From NCBI GenBank assembly GCA_963851245.1, contig CAWKOH010000004.1, positions 496,001 through 560,000 of the forward strand: 64,000 nucleotides of DNA. Direction: 5' to 3'. Each line of letters starts with the position of its first letter. Position 1 is the first letter of the stretch. Under the pieces are notes generated by a model that made no database searches, had not been told where the DNA came from, and saw nothing but the letters and a program-made list of their open reading frames with translations. The translations under genes were made by a program, and so were the position numbers. The stretch is from CAWKOH01 sp963851245 (GTDB lineage Bacteria; Actinomycetota; Acidimicrobiia; Acidimicrobiales; Palsa-688). Below, one piece after another: positions 52,785-61,474 of this stretch.

Positions 52785-53658
52785 CTAGCCCCGCCAAACG
52801 CTGCGCCGCTGGCGCAGCATGTCGTACAGGTTGGTCTGCATGCGCTGGCGGATGGACTCGGCCTCCTCGAAGACCCGGCTGCGCGGGTAGCGCTCCTGGT
52901 CGGGCGCCACGTCGAAGGTGACGGGGTCGAGGACCCGAAGCTTGAACTTGGCCGGGAAGTAGGCGACGAGACCCGAGTGGGCCGAGCAGGAGCATGTTGG
53001 CGGTGAGCGGGACGTAGGGCAAGCCCGATGAGCCTGCCCAGCCGAGTGGACTTGGCCATCGATCGGCATGGCCTCCTCGCTGCCGACCACGATGATCGGG
53101 ACCACCGGAACCCCGGCGCGCATGGCGATCTCGACGAAGCCGCCCCGGCCGAACCGGCGGAGCCGGTAGCGCTCCGAGAACAGCTTCCCGGTGCCCTTGG
53201 TGCCCTCGGGGAACACCAGCACCAGCTGCTGCTGGTCCCGTAGCAGGCGGTAGGCGTTGTCGGGGTGGGCCGCCACCCCGCCACCGCGCGACCAGGCCGT
53301 CCCGATGACAGGCAGCGAGCGGAACAGGTAGTCGGCCAGGCCGTACACCGGGCGGCCGAAGCTCTTCCTCGATGCCGTGCATGATCACGGGCGCGTCGGC
53401 GGGGATGGCGCCGGCGTGGTTGGCCACCAGCAGGGCCCCGCCTGTCGCCGGGATCTTCTCCAGCCCCTCCCACTCGCCCGGAACCAGTGCCGGTAGATCG
53501 GGTCCGTAGAGGCGCCTGATGAGGCCCTGGTCCGCTCGGAACGGCCCCACTCGTCGACGTCCTCGAGCGCGGCTCTTCCGGCGGGCTCGGCGCCGGCTGG
53601 CGAAGCGGCAGCAGCGCCCCGATGTCGTGGGTCGATCTCCGACCCGGCCGGTCGGCAT
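52785..53658 (-). pseudogene. Lysophospholipid/glycerophosphate acyltransferase (PlsC-like), several frameshifts
   Basis: The intact pieces are EWEGLEKIPATGGALLVANHAGAIPAD (NHxG active-site box), YGLADYLFRSLPVIGTAWSR, LLRDQQQLVLVFPEGTKG (FPEGT box), GVPVVPIIVVGSEEA, PYVPLTANMLLLGPL, and a C-terminal PDQERYPRSRVFEEAESIRQRMQ. They lie in different frames with breaks near 53355, 53060, 53033 and 52978, and more before 53480. The start is uncertain. The enzyme would acylate lysophosphatidate or a related lipid at the membrane. The genes sodX, this one and the epimerase run in one direction. Confidence 0.72.
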
Positions 53659-53670
53659 GCGACTGGGATG

Positions 53671-54088
53671 CTACTCGCGGCATCCAGCCGGCGCGACCCT
53701 GCGGCGCGTAGCGGTAGAGGACCCGTCCGGCCAACCCGGCCCGCGGTGACGGGCCCGAAATGGCGGCTGTCCGTGCTGGCCCCTCATTGTCCCCCCGCAC
53801 CTCCACCGTGGACCGGCTCAGGGCCTGGACCCGCTTGATCATCAAACGTTCCCCGTTGCGGGGATCGGGCAACCCGACCACTTGCCCGGGCCTCAAGCGC
53901 CCGGTTCGGCCGAGCAGGAGCCGGTCCCCCGGCTCGAACTTGGGCAGCATGCTCTCGCCCGTCACTACCACCCGCCGAAGGCCGAGCCGCCGAAATCCCA
54001 GCCCGAGCAACAGGGCCGCCAGGACGCCGCAACCGCCGGGCTGGCCTCCAGGTCGGCGGCCGTCTCTGGGTAGGGTGAGGGCGTTCAC
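53671..54088 (-). pseudogene. sodX: Nickel-type superoxide dismutase maturation protease (SodX-like), frameshifted
   Basis: A small S26 signal-peptidase-like protein: VVVTGESMLPKFEPGDRLLL holds the catalytic Ser (G-x-SM), LMIKRVQAL the catalytic Lys, and VRGDN and GLAGRVLYRYAP close the fold. Between these the frame slips twice: the expected DSRHFGPV is encoded one frame away at about 53765-53785. SodX cleaves the propeptide of SodN to expose the nickel-binding N-terminus; sodN lies next door in the opposite direction, which confirms the assignment. Start GTG 54088 is provisional. Confidence 0.75.
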
Positions 54089-54110
54089 GAACCATGACCA
54101 AGGAGCCCCT

Positions 54111-54530
54111 ATGACGATTGTTTCTCGACCTGTTCAGCATCGGCGACCTTTTGAGGGAGCCGAGGAGCATCCACGCCCACTGCGATCTGCCTTGCGGGGT
54201 CTACGACCCGGCCCAGGCCCGCATCGAGGCGGAGTCGGTGAAGGGGTGCATGGAGAAGTTCAACGAGTCGGACGACAACGTGTTCAAGACCCGGGCGGTG
54301 ATCATCAAGGAGCAGCGCGCCGAGCTGGTCAAGCACCATCTCTGGGTGCTGTGGACCGACTACTTCACGGCCCGAGCATCTCGAGGCTCACCCCCAGCTT
54401 CACGAGCTGTTCTGGAAGGCCACCAAGACCGCCGGTGAGGCCAAGAAGACGCAACGACGTGGCGGTGGCCGACAACCTCCTGGCTCAGATCGCCGAGATC
54501 GACAAGATCTTCTGGGAGACCAAGAAGTAG
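54111..54530 (+). pseudogene. sodN: Nickel superoxide dismutase, three frameshifts
   Basis: The nickel hook is unmistakable: HCDLPCGVYDPAQARIEAESV, with His1, Cys2 and Cys6 as nickel ligands after propeptide removal, then IKEQRAELVKHHLWVLWTDYF and the terminal AQIAEIDKIFWETKK. The start is ATG 54111 (MTIVSR) with a one-base slip near 54127, or TTG 54118 in the main frame; further slips occur near 54370 (EHLEAHPQLHELFWKATK) and 54455. With these joined the protein has normal length and a short propeptide. It dismutates superoxide to O2 and H2O2 in the cytoplasm. Confidence 0.88.
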
Positions 54531-55018
54531 CCCTTCTGGAAGGCAGGGCTTGGTCGTTTACAAACGCGGGTGAGGGCTCAGCCCCTCCCACGACTTCCTG
54601 GACCTCGATCAGGGTTCGATCGTGGCTGTGAAGTTGCCGCCGCACGAGATCGGTGACACGGTTGCGACAGTCGTGCCGGTTGACGAGCTGTTAGTGGACC
54701 AGTACGCGGAGTAGAGAATCGTGAACCGGGCCAATGGCGTGTGGTCGACCACGGAACTCTGGAAAACGTAGGGGTGCGCCGGAACCGGCCCCGCCAGTGT
54801 CGGGGCCGGAGTGCCGTAGTTTGCCCCCTCCCGGCCCGAATCAGTTACTCGCTACCAGCTAGTCGGACCATAACTACCGGCGGCTACCAGGTCAAGGGAT
54901 TCGGACCAATCGCCAACATCACCTTCGGCGCCGGCAGTTCAGCGGACGTTGAGTAGGCCGAAGCCGGATCGAGGCTGTACCTGGTCGGTCTTTGGGGCTT
55001 GGCAGGGGGGCCTGACGG
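54531..55018. other. 488-bp stretch without a convincing gene
   Basis: One open stretch (54574-54714) ends in IVAVKLPPHEIGDTVATVVP and VDELLVDQYAE, which looks protein-like, but it has no start codon, so it may be the tail of a frameshifted small gene. A 71-codon ORF (54741-54956) has no recognisable sequence. A strong hairpin lies at 54785-54809. I see no RNA gene before tRNA-Leu. Confidence 0.4.
54785..54809. terminator. Strong GC hairpin
   Basis: CCGGCCCCG and CGGGGCCGG form a perfect 9-bp stem around a 7-nt loop, 255 bp after sodN and in no gene. No T-tract follows; it could terminate or be a structured RNA element. Confidence 0.45.
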
Positions 55019-55099
55019 TGGGCGCGGAGGGATTCGAACCCTCATGCCGTGAGGCCGCAGGGTTTAAGCCCGCTGTGTCTGCCATTCCACCACGCGCCC
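55019..55099 (-). tRNA. tRNA-Leu (anticodon TAA)
   Basis: 81 nt without encoded CCA. The acceptor GGGCGCG pairs with CGCGCCC; the anticodon arm is GCGGG-CTTAAAC-CCTGC with anticodon TAA; a long class II variable arm and a T arm GAGGG-TTCGAAT-CCCTC follow. Confidence 0.93.
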
Positions 55100-55162
55100 A
55101 TGTTCGCAGTCTGGCACGCCCAACAACCCGTCTTTAGGAGGCGCTATGAGCGCGCCGTTGGT

Positions 55163-55168
55163 TAGCCT
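55163..55168 (+). promoter_or_regulatory. -10 box of the DMT transporter
   Basis: TAGCCT, 6 nt, then GTG 55175. Confidence 0.4.
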
Positions 55169-55174
55169 CTAGGG

Positions 55175-56042
55175 GTGCTGGCGGTGCTCTGCGCCCTGGT
55201 GAGTTCACTGCTGTACGCCTTCGCGTCGGTTCTGCAGCAGCGCGGGGCGGCCGCCCAGCCCGAGGACCAGTCCCTGCGTCTAGGCCTGTTGGCCCGCCTC
55301 ATCCGGGATCCTTGGTGGGTCCTCGGCCTTGGGTGTGACGTCGCCGGCTACATCCTCCAGTTCGTGGCCCTCGGCCACGGCCCCCTGGTCCTGGTCCAGC
55401 CACTGCTGGTCTGCGGGCTTCTGTTCGCCCTTCCGATCGGGGCGGCGATGGCCGGTAGAAAGTTGCTGCCGTCGGACTGGGTGGCTGCCGGCATGGTCTG
55501 CGCCGGGCTGGCGGCCTTCCTGATCGTCGCCAACCCGTCTTCGGGCACCAACGATGTCAGCAGCGCGGTCTGGGTCCTGCTCCTGACGACCTGCGCCGCC
55601 ACCGCTCTGTTGCTCGTCCTCATGAGCAGGAACAGCGGGCCCCGTCTCCGGGTCATTCTGCTTTCGGGCGGCGCCGGCGTCCTCTATGGCGCCGGGGCGG
55701 CTCTGACCAAGACCAGTTCCCATCTGCTCGACGAGGGCTGGCTGCGTCTTTTCCTTCACTGGCAGCCCTACCTGCTGGCGGTCTTCGGTATAGCGGGGAT
55801 GCTTCTCGCCCAGAGCGCCTTCCAGGCCGGTTGCGCTCGACGTGTCACTGCCGACCATGCCGGTCGCGGATCCCATCGTCAGCATCGTGATCGGTGCCAT
55901 CGCATTCGGCGAGAGCCTGGCCTCGGGTCCGTCGTCGATCGCGGTCGAGGTGGTGGCCCTGATTGTGATGGCGGCCGGTGTCGTGGCCCTGGCCCGCGTA
56001 CGGCGCCGGACGGTGACCCACCCTCCAACGGTGACCACCTAG
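55175..56042 (+). CDS. DMT/EamA-like transporter, frameshifted
   Basis: About 288 residues and eight to nine hydrophobic helices when two frames are joined. The first frame runs from LAVLCALVSSLLYAFASVLQQRGA through LFIGIAGM-like helices to LLAQSAFQAG; the second continues LDVSLPTMPVADPIVSIVIGAIAFGE and VVALIVMAAGVVALARV. The join is near 55836, where one base is out. The LQQRGA start and PxADP segment match the DMT subgroup common in actinobacteria; the transported molecule is unknown. Confidence 0.75.
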
Positions 56043-56106
56043 CCAGGTGCCTCGGGCCGGGTCGAAGCGCCCGATCGGCACCGGGCCTTATACAGTCGAG
56101 TCATCA

Positions 56107-56600
56107 ATGCGTGTGTCAGATGCAGAGAGACAGAGGGTGATCGATGAACTGCGCCGGCACTGCGGGGCCGGTCGAATCGACATGGACGAGTACTCGGCTT
56201 CGACTCGAACGGGCCTTGACGGCGACGACCCTGGCGGAGTTGGACGAGCTGCTCGCCGACCTGCCCATCGTGCGGATCGCCGATCCCGCCGGGATGAGGC
56301 CCTCGGCGGGCTCATCCCCTTCGGAGGGTCCCCGACGCTGGCCAGCAATGGATCGTGCGGGGACCGACTCCTCCGACGACGGCAACTACGCCGCCAAAGG
56401 AAGGGCGCTGTCGAAGCGCCTGGGGACCACCGCGTGGTCGTGGCTGACAGTGGTCATGGTTCTGGCTGCCGTGGTGCTGGCACTGGCGGCTTCCTGGGCG
56501 TGGGCCCGGTCTTGCTGGTCGGGTGGTTCATCGGGCTGCTTCAGTCGCCGGCTGGGCGGCCTCCGGGGCGGCGGTCCGGCCAGCGCCGAGCAACGCGGCA
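56107..56600 (+). pseudogene. DUF1707 family membrane protein, frameshifted
   Basis: MRVSDAERQRVIDELRRHCGAGRIDMDEY is the diagnostic DUF1707 N-terminal motif; the rest of the domain (RLERALTATTLAELDELLADLP) is one frame away, with the slip near 56195. A transmembrane segment (WLTVVMVLAAVVLALAASWAW) follows, and the natural continuation VLLVGWFIGLL is again in another frame after about 56500. The end is not defined. The family has no known function. Confidence 0.65.
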
Positions 56601-57566
56601 GGGCCGAATCCGAGCCGGTAGCCGGTGGTGAGAACGATCTTCCCGAACTTGTGGCCGGCGGCGAAGTGGGCGTAAGCCGCGGGGGCGTCTCGAGAGCGAA
56701 GGTGGAGTCGACTGGCACGGTGAGCCGGCCGGCTCTCGAACAGCGGGAGCACGTGGGCCTCCACCAGACGGGCCGCCGCCGCCTTTCCCTCCAGACGGAC
56801 GGGCCCGGAGTGTGGAGCCATGGATGCGGGCCCGCCTGGCCATCAGGGCGCTGAGGTTGATCTCACCGACCGCTCCCGCCCCGATACCGATGACACTGAT
56901 CCGTCCGCCGGTGGCCAGGGAGTTGAGGTTGGCGCTCCAGGTTAGGGGCCCCGACGAGCTCGAGGATGACGTCGAAGGGACCCGCTTGCTCCAGGTCTCG
57001 CCGGGTCGATTACCTCGGCGCCCAGGTGCGGCCACCTGGTCCCGCCGCTCGGGAGCCGAACGGTGGCCGTCACCGCGGCGCCGGTCGACACGCCCGAGCT
57101 GGACAGCGGCGGTGCCCACGCCTCCTGCTGCGCCGCTCACACGCAGAGCGCTCACCGGGTCGCAGGCCGGCCTGGGTGAAAAGGGCGTCGTGGGCGGTGG
57201 TAAACGCCTCGGGCAGACCGCCGGCCTTCGGCCCAACCGAGCTCGTGCGGCACGGCATGGCCTCGCGCTCGTGGACCACCGCCAGTCTCGGCCTGGCCGC
57301 CGCCACCCACCACTGCCATGACCGGATCGCCGGCGCAGAAGCGGGTCGCGCCCGGCCCGGTGCGCCACCACCTCGCCCGCCATCTCCAGTCCCGGGATGT
57401 CGGGCGGCGACCCGGGGGCGCCGGGTAGAGGCCCCGCGCCTGCATCAGGTCGGCGCTGTTGAGCCCGGCGGCGCGACCCGGACCAGGATCTGGCCGGGGC
57501 CCGGTTCGGGATCGGGGTGATCGGCGCAGCTCGAGCGGCCTCGCCAGAGACAGAGACCGCCCTCAT
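56528..57566 (-). pseudogene. Zinc-less alcohol dehydrogenase/quinone oxidoreductase (MDR family), many frameshifts
   Basis: Fragments in alternating frames: MRAVSVSGEAARP-like start at 57566, PPDIPGLEMAGEVVA, LPEAFTTAHDALFTQAGLRPGE, VSGAAGGVGTAAVQLGR (NADPH-binding loop), NSLATGGRISVIGIGAGAVGEINL, RARIHGSTLRAR, and DAPAAYAHFAAGHKFGKIVLTTG at the end. Together they span one quinone oxidoreductase of about 320 residues. Its ATG overlaps the stop of the LLM gene upstream (ATGA), so the two were co-translated. Confidence 0.7.
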
Positions 57567-58512
57567 CTGCTCCTCCCTTTCTGCAGCCATTCGCCATCGT
57601 GGGCCAGCGCGGACAGCAGGGCGATGGTGCGGTCCCTCTCTTCGCTCGAGCCGAACACGGGCAGGCTCAGTTCGGTGGCGCCCAGTGCGCCCAGGCGCCG
57701 AAGCTCCGCCGCCACCTGATCTTCGTCGCCGACGACAGCCACGTCGGCGGGGCCGCCCGCCCCCTCCCTGTCGAGCATGGCCCGGTAGGACGGAAGGTTG
57801 TTGTAGAACCCGAATGACCCGGCCGCTTTCTCTCTGGCAGCGTCGGCGTCGGCTGTCACACAGACCGGCAGGCCCGACCACGATCTCGCGGCGCCGGACG
57901 CCCGGCGGCCTCGGCCGCTTTGGTGATGGTGGGACGATGTGGTCGGCGAGGGTCTTGGGCCCGACCATCCAAAGGGCCGTGCCGTCCGCGAGACGCCCGG
58001 CCAGCTTCAGCATCTGGGAGCCTAGGGCGGCCACGATCACCGGAGGTGGCGTCGACCCGGCCGGCTTCATGGGCGCCAAGTGTCCGGGCCGTGTACTCCT
58101 CGCCCTCGAAGGTGACCTGGCCAGTGTGCAGCAGCGGCATCAGGATCTCGAGGTACTCCCGCATATGGCGTACCGGGGTGGAGAAGGACAGGCCGAAAGC
58201 CCCCTCGATCACCATCTGATGGGACAGGCCGATGCCGAGGGACAATCGTCCGCCCGAAGCGGCCTGCACCGTCAACGCCTGCATAGCCATCACCATCGGG
58301 TGGCGGGGATAGGTCGGTACGACCGCGGTTCCGATGCCGAGGCCGGGCACCTCCCGCCCCACTACGGCCAAAGCCGTTAGAGCATCGATGTCGAACAGCT
58401 GGGCGGTCCAGAAATCAAGGCCATGCGCGTGGGCGTTTCGCGCCGCCTGAACCAGTTCGTCTACAGCGTTGTCGCCCCTGCCGCTTACCGATACGTGGAT
58501 CCCGATTCTCAT
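57563..58512 (-). pseudogene. LLM-class F420-dependent oxidoreductase, about three frameshifts
   Basis: The N-terminal 150 residues (RIGIHVSVSGRGDNAVDELVQAARNAHAHGLDFWTAQLFD, then GIGTAVVPTYPRHPMVMAMQAL and GGRLSLGIGLSHQ) are intact and typical of the luciferase-like F420 group. The frame then breaks near 58070, 57920 and 57860, while the expected blocks PPPVIVAALGSQMLKLAGRLADGTALWM and AAELRRLGALGATELSLPVFG continue in other frames. Substrate unknown. It shares an operon with the quinone oxidoreductase. Confidence 0.75.
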
Positions 58513-58605
58513 ACCGGGATGGTAGGCCGTGCGCCTCCCGCCTAGCTTCGGACCCGTCCGCCGCCCAGAAGCCCCGACCAGTAGATCGACTGGATCTGAA
58601 CGTTC

Positions 58606-59853
58606 TCACCCGTCTCCGGCGCCGTCGATCATGTCTCCGCCGCCGATGTACAGGCCGACGTGGTAGACGTCTGAGGTGGTCCCGTAGAAGACCAGATCAC
58701 CGGGGAGCAGACTCGAGATAGGGATCCGCTCGGTCATGTCGTACTGGTCCTGCGCCAGATGAGGGAAGTGGACGCCGGCTTGCGCCCAGGCCATCATGAC
58801 CAGCCCGGAGCAGTCGAAGGCGTTGGGCCCGGCGCCACCCCACAGGTAGGGCTTCCCGATCTGGGCTCTGGCATACGCGATCGCCAGCTGGTAGCCGGGT
58901 GCGGGGCTATTACCGGAGGCGGTCTGGACCGGCGCCGGGGCGGTCGTCGGCGGCGTGGTGGGAGGCACGGGTGCCGCCGCAGGAGGCGGCGCCGCTGTCG
59001 TTGGTGCTGTCACCGGCCGCACGGTGGCAACCGGCTGGGTCGGCCCCAGTGGCGCCGCCGTCGTTGCCGTGGTGGGGCTGGCGCCGGCGGAGGGGTCTCC
59101 CGTCGAGCGGGGGGAGGGCTGACCTTGCTCATAGAAGCTGGTTTCGACGGCGGTCTGCTCGGCTTTCTGCTGCTGGGCCTCGACCTGGGCCACGGCGACG
59201 GCCAGATTTCCTTTGACCCGGGAGAGGGCCGACTTTTGTTCTGCCAGGGTCTGTGTCGCTGCCGCCCGGTCGCTCGCTATAGCGGTCAAGGTGACCGCAG
59301 CCTGCTGCCGGGCGCTCGTCAGCTGCTTCTCCTGGCGGGCCTGATCCAGCATTACCTGGTGGTAGGCCTCGATAGCCCGCTCCTGGCTGCCGGCGATGAT
59401 CTCGGCATAAGAGGTGGCCAGGTCGGGGTTCGACGGCAGTACCGGTATGTGGGTAATGACCGGTGCCCCCCCGGTGATGTAGTCGAGGACAGCCTGGTTC
59501 TTCAGCTCCTGCTTAGCGGCGGCGGCGGTCCGGTCGGTCTGGGCCATCGCCTTCTCGAGGCCGGCCACCTGCGATCCGAGCTGCAGGTACTGCAGCTCGG
59601 CGGCGTTGTACTCCTCGTCGAGCTGGTCCAGCTGCACCCCGTTGGCCTCGATCTGGCCGGTTAGCTCCTGAGCCTGGATCTGAAGCGACGCCTCGGAGCC
59701 GCTTGTGCCGCCCGCCGACCCTCCCCCGCCGTTCGCCCCTCCCGCGCCTGCCGCCCACGCCATCCCTGGCCCCGCCAACGACAGCGCCAGCGTCAGCGCG
59801 GCGGACGTGGCGACCCTGTAGTAGTGACGAGGAGTCGGGCTCGGAGAGGTCAT
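58606..59853 (-). CDS. NlpC/P60 (C40) cell-wall peptidase with coiled coil, C-terminal frameshift
   Basis: About 415 residues. Signal peptide ending at MAWA; two coiled-coil stretches (QIQAQELTGQIEANGVQLDQL, then QERAIEAYHQVMLDQ to EAQQQKAEQ); a Pro/Thr/Ala linker; then NlpC/P60 with YLWGGAGPNAFDCSGLVMMAW (catalytic Cys) and VYHVGLYIGGG (His). It resembles RipA/B-type hydrolases that cut the stem peptide at division. The given frame stops at MIDGAGDG, but another frame continues GENVQIQSIYWSGLLGGGRV to a stop at 58542, the normal family end, so one slip lies near 58615. ATG 59853 is chosen since the promoter lies just before it. Confidence 0.85.
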   Translation of the reverse strand: MTSPSPTPRHYYRVATSAALTLALSLAGPGMAWAAGAGGANGGGGSAGGTSGSEASLQIQAQELTGQIEANGVQLDQLDEEYNAAELQYLQLGSQVAGLEKAMAQTDRTAAAAKQELKNQAVLDYITGGAPVITHIPVLPSNPDLATSYAEIIAGSQERAIEAYHQVMLDQARQEKQLTSARQQAAVTLTAIASDRAAATQTLAEQKSALSRVKGNLAVAVAQVEAQQQKAEQTAVETSFYEQGQPSPRSTGDPSAGASPTTATTAAPLGPTQPVATVRPVTAPTTAAPPPAAAPVPPTTPPTTAPAPVQTASGNSPAPGYQLAIAYARAQIGKPYLWGGAGPNAFDCSGLVMMAWAQAGVHFPHLAQDQYDMTERIPISSLLPGDLVFYGTTSDVYHVGLYIGGGDMIDGAGDG

Positions 59854-59895
59854 AAGAGGACCAGGCGCACGCGAGCGCGCTTCAGTTGGCATTTA

Positions 59896-59923
59896 ACTTT
59901 AGTCACAGGAGTCACACAGTCAA
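59896..59923 (-). promoter_or_regulatory. Promoter of the NlpC/P60 gene
   Basis: Minus strand TTGACT (59918-59923), 16-nt spacer, TAAAGT (59896-59901). Transcription would begin near 59889, past the ATG at 59892, so translation starts at ATG 59853. The spacer carries a direct repeat TGTGACT-CC-TGTGACT, a possible regulator site. Confidence 0.5.
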
Positions 59924-59972
59924 CAGGGCCGCTTGGGCCACATGGCGAAGATCGGCCAATCCGGGCCCCGCC

Positions 59973-60002
59973 TTGACCCCTGCATGGAACGTTGCTTACG
60001 GT
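59973..60002 (+). promoter_or_regulatory. Promoter of fumC, leaderless
   Basis: TTGACC (59973-59978) and TACGGT (59997-60002) with 18 nt between them, then 6 nt to ATG 60009. This is the best-formed promoter in the window. Confidence 0.6.
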
Positions 60003-60008
60003 CCCCCC

Positions 60009-61406
60009 ATGACTCCCAACAGCCAAGGTGAGTACCGAGTCGAGCACGATTCCATGGGAGAAGTGCGGGTCCCGGTAGCGGCGAAATGGCAGGCCCAGAC
60101 CCAAAGGGCTGTGGATAACTTCCCGATTTCAGGCACCACGGTGGAGCGCTCTCTTATTTCCGCGCTGGCGGCGATCAAGGGCGCCGCTGCGCTCGAGAAT
60201 GGGCGGCTCAAGATCATCGAAAAAAAGGTGGCGGAGGCCATCTACTCCGCTTCGGCGGAGGTGGCAGCGGGGGAGTGGGATCGGGAGTTCCCCATCGACG
60301 TCTTCCAGACCGGATCGGGCACCTCGACCAACATGAACATGAACGAGGTCCTCGCCACCCTGGCCTCGGAGCGCCTGGGAGCCCCGGTGCATCCCAACGA
60401 CGACGTCAACGCCTCGCAATCGTCGAACGACGTCTTTCCCTCGGCCATTCATGTGGCCGCTGCCACCGAGATCCAGGGCCGCCTCATACCTTCTCTCGAA
60501 CACCTGGCCCGGGCGCTGCGGAAGAAGAGCAGGAGCTTCAAATCGGTGGTCAAATCCGGCCGCACCCACCTGATGGATGCCACGCCGGTGACCCTGGGCC
60601 AGGAGTTCGGCGGCTACGCCACCGCCATCGAGCGGGGGATAGAGCGGCTCCAAGCGGCGCTGCCGCGGGTGGCCGAGCTGCCCCTCGGAGGCACGGCGGT
60701 TGGTACCGGCATCAACGCGCCCCGGGTGTTCGCGTCCCGGGTCATCAAGCGGCTGGCGGACGAGCGAGGCATCCCTTTCACCGAGGCGCACGATCACTTC
60801 GAGGCCCAGGGTGCCCGGGACGCCCTGGTCGAGGCGTCCGGTGCCCTCAGGACCATTTCGGTGTCCCTGTACAAGTGCGCCACCGACCTGCGCTGGATGG
60901 GCAGCGGGCCGCGGACCGGCCTGGCCGAGATCCGGATACCGGACCTGCAGCCCGGCTCGTCGATCATGCCCGGCAAGGTCAACCCGGTCATCCCCGAAGC
61001 GGTGTCCCAGGTGGTCGCCCAGATCATCGGCAACGACGCCGCGGTCGCGTTCGGAGGGGCGGCCGGAAATCTGGAGCTCAACGTCATGCTGCCGGTCATC
61101 GCCCGGAATCTCCTCGAGTCCATCCGGCTGCTCGCCTCGGTAAGCCTGGTGTTCGCCGACAAGTGCATCGCCGGCATCGAAGCCGACGTGGAACGCTGCC
61201 GCACCTACGCCCTGTCTTCGCCGTCGATCGGCACCGCCTTGAACCCGTACATCGGTTACGAAGCGGCAGCCAAGGTCATCAAGGAATCGATCGCGGAAGG
61301 GAAGGATCTCCGCACTGTGGTGCTCGAACACGGTTTGTTGACCGAGGAGGAGGTCGATAGAGCCCTCGACGTGGAGGCGATGACAAGGGGAGGCATCGTC
61401 GGCTGA
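60009..61406 (+). CDS. fumC: Class II fumarate hydratase
   Basis: 465 residues. Interconverts fumarate and malate in the TCA cycle. FQTGSGTSTNMNMNEV, NASQSSNDVFPSAIH, SGRTHLMDATPVTLGQEFGGY and GSSIMPGKVNPVIPE (catalytic Ser loop) are all in family order. No iron-sulfur cysteines, as expected. ATG 60009 begins at the conserved EYRVEHDSMGEVRVPV region. The preceding promoter is divergent from that of the NlpC/P60 gene. Confidence 0.96.
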   Translation: MTPNSQGEYRVEHDSMGEVRVPVAAKWQAQTQRAVDNFPISGTTVERSLISALAAIKGAAALENGRLKIIEKKVAEAIYSASAEVAAGEWDREFPIDVFQTGSGTSTNMNMNEVLATLASERLGAPVHPNDDVNASQSSNDVFPSAIHVAAATEIQGRLIPSLEHLARALRKKSRSFKSVVKSGRTHLMDATPVTLGQEFGGYATAIERGIERLQAALPRVAELPLGGTAVGTGINAPRVFASRVIKRLADERGIPFTEAHDHFEAQGARDALVEASGALRTISVSLYKCATDLRWMGSGPRTGLAEIRIPDLQPGSSIMPGKVNPVIPEAVSQVVAQIIGNDAAVAFGGAAGNLELNVMLPVIARNLLESIRLLASVSLVFADKCIAGIEADVERCRTYALSSPSIGTALNPYIGYEAAAKVIKESIAEGKDLRTVVLEHGLLTEEEVDRALDVEAMTRGGIVG

Positions 61407-61474
61407 TGGGCCGTGGGGGGCCGACGGGGTCGCCGGCCGTCGCTGCGGGCAGTCGTCGGCTGATTGGCCCTGGG

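Noticed and set aside
59854..59925. c-di-AMP riboswitch before the NlpC/P60 gene, as seen for some cell-wall hydrolases
   Set aside because: The promoter leaves only about 35 nt of leader, too short for such a riboswitch.
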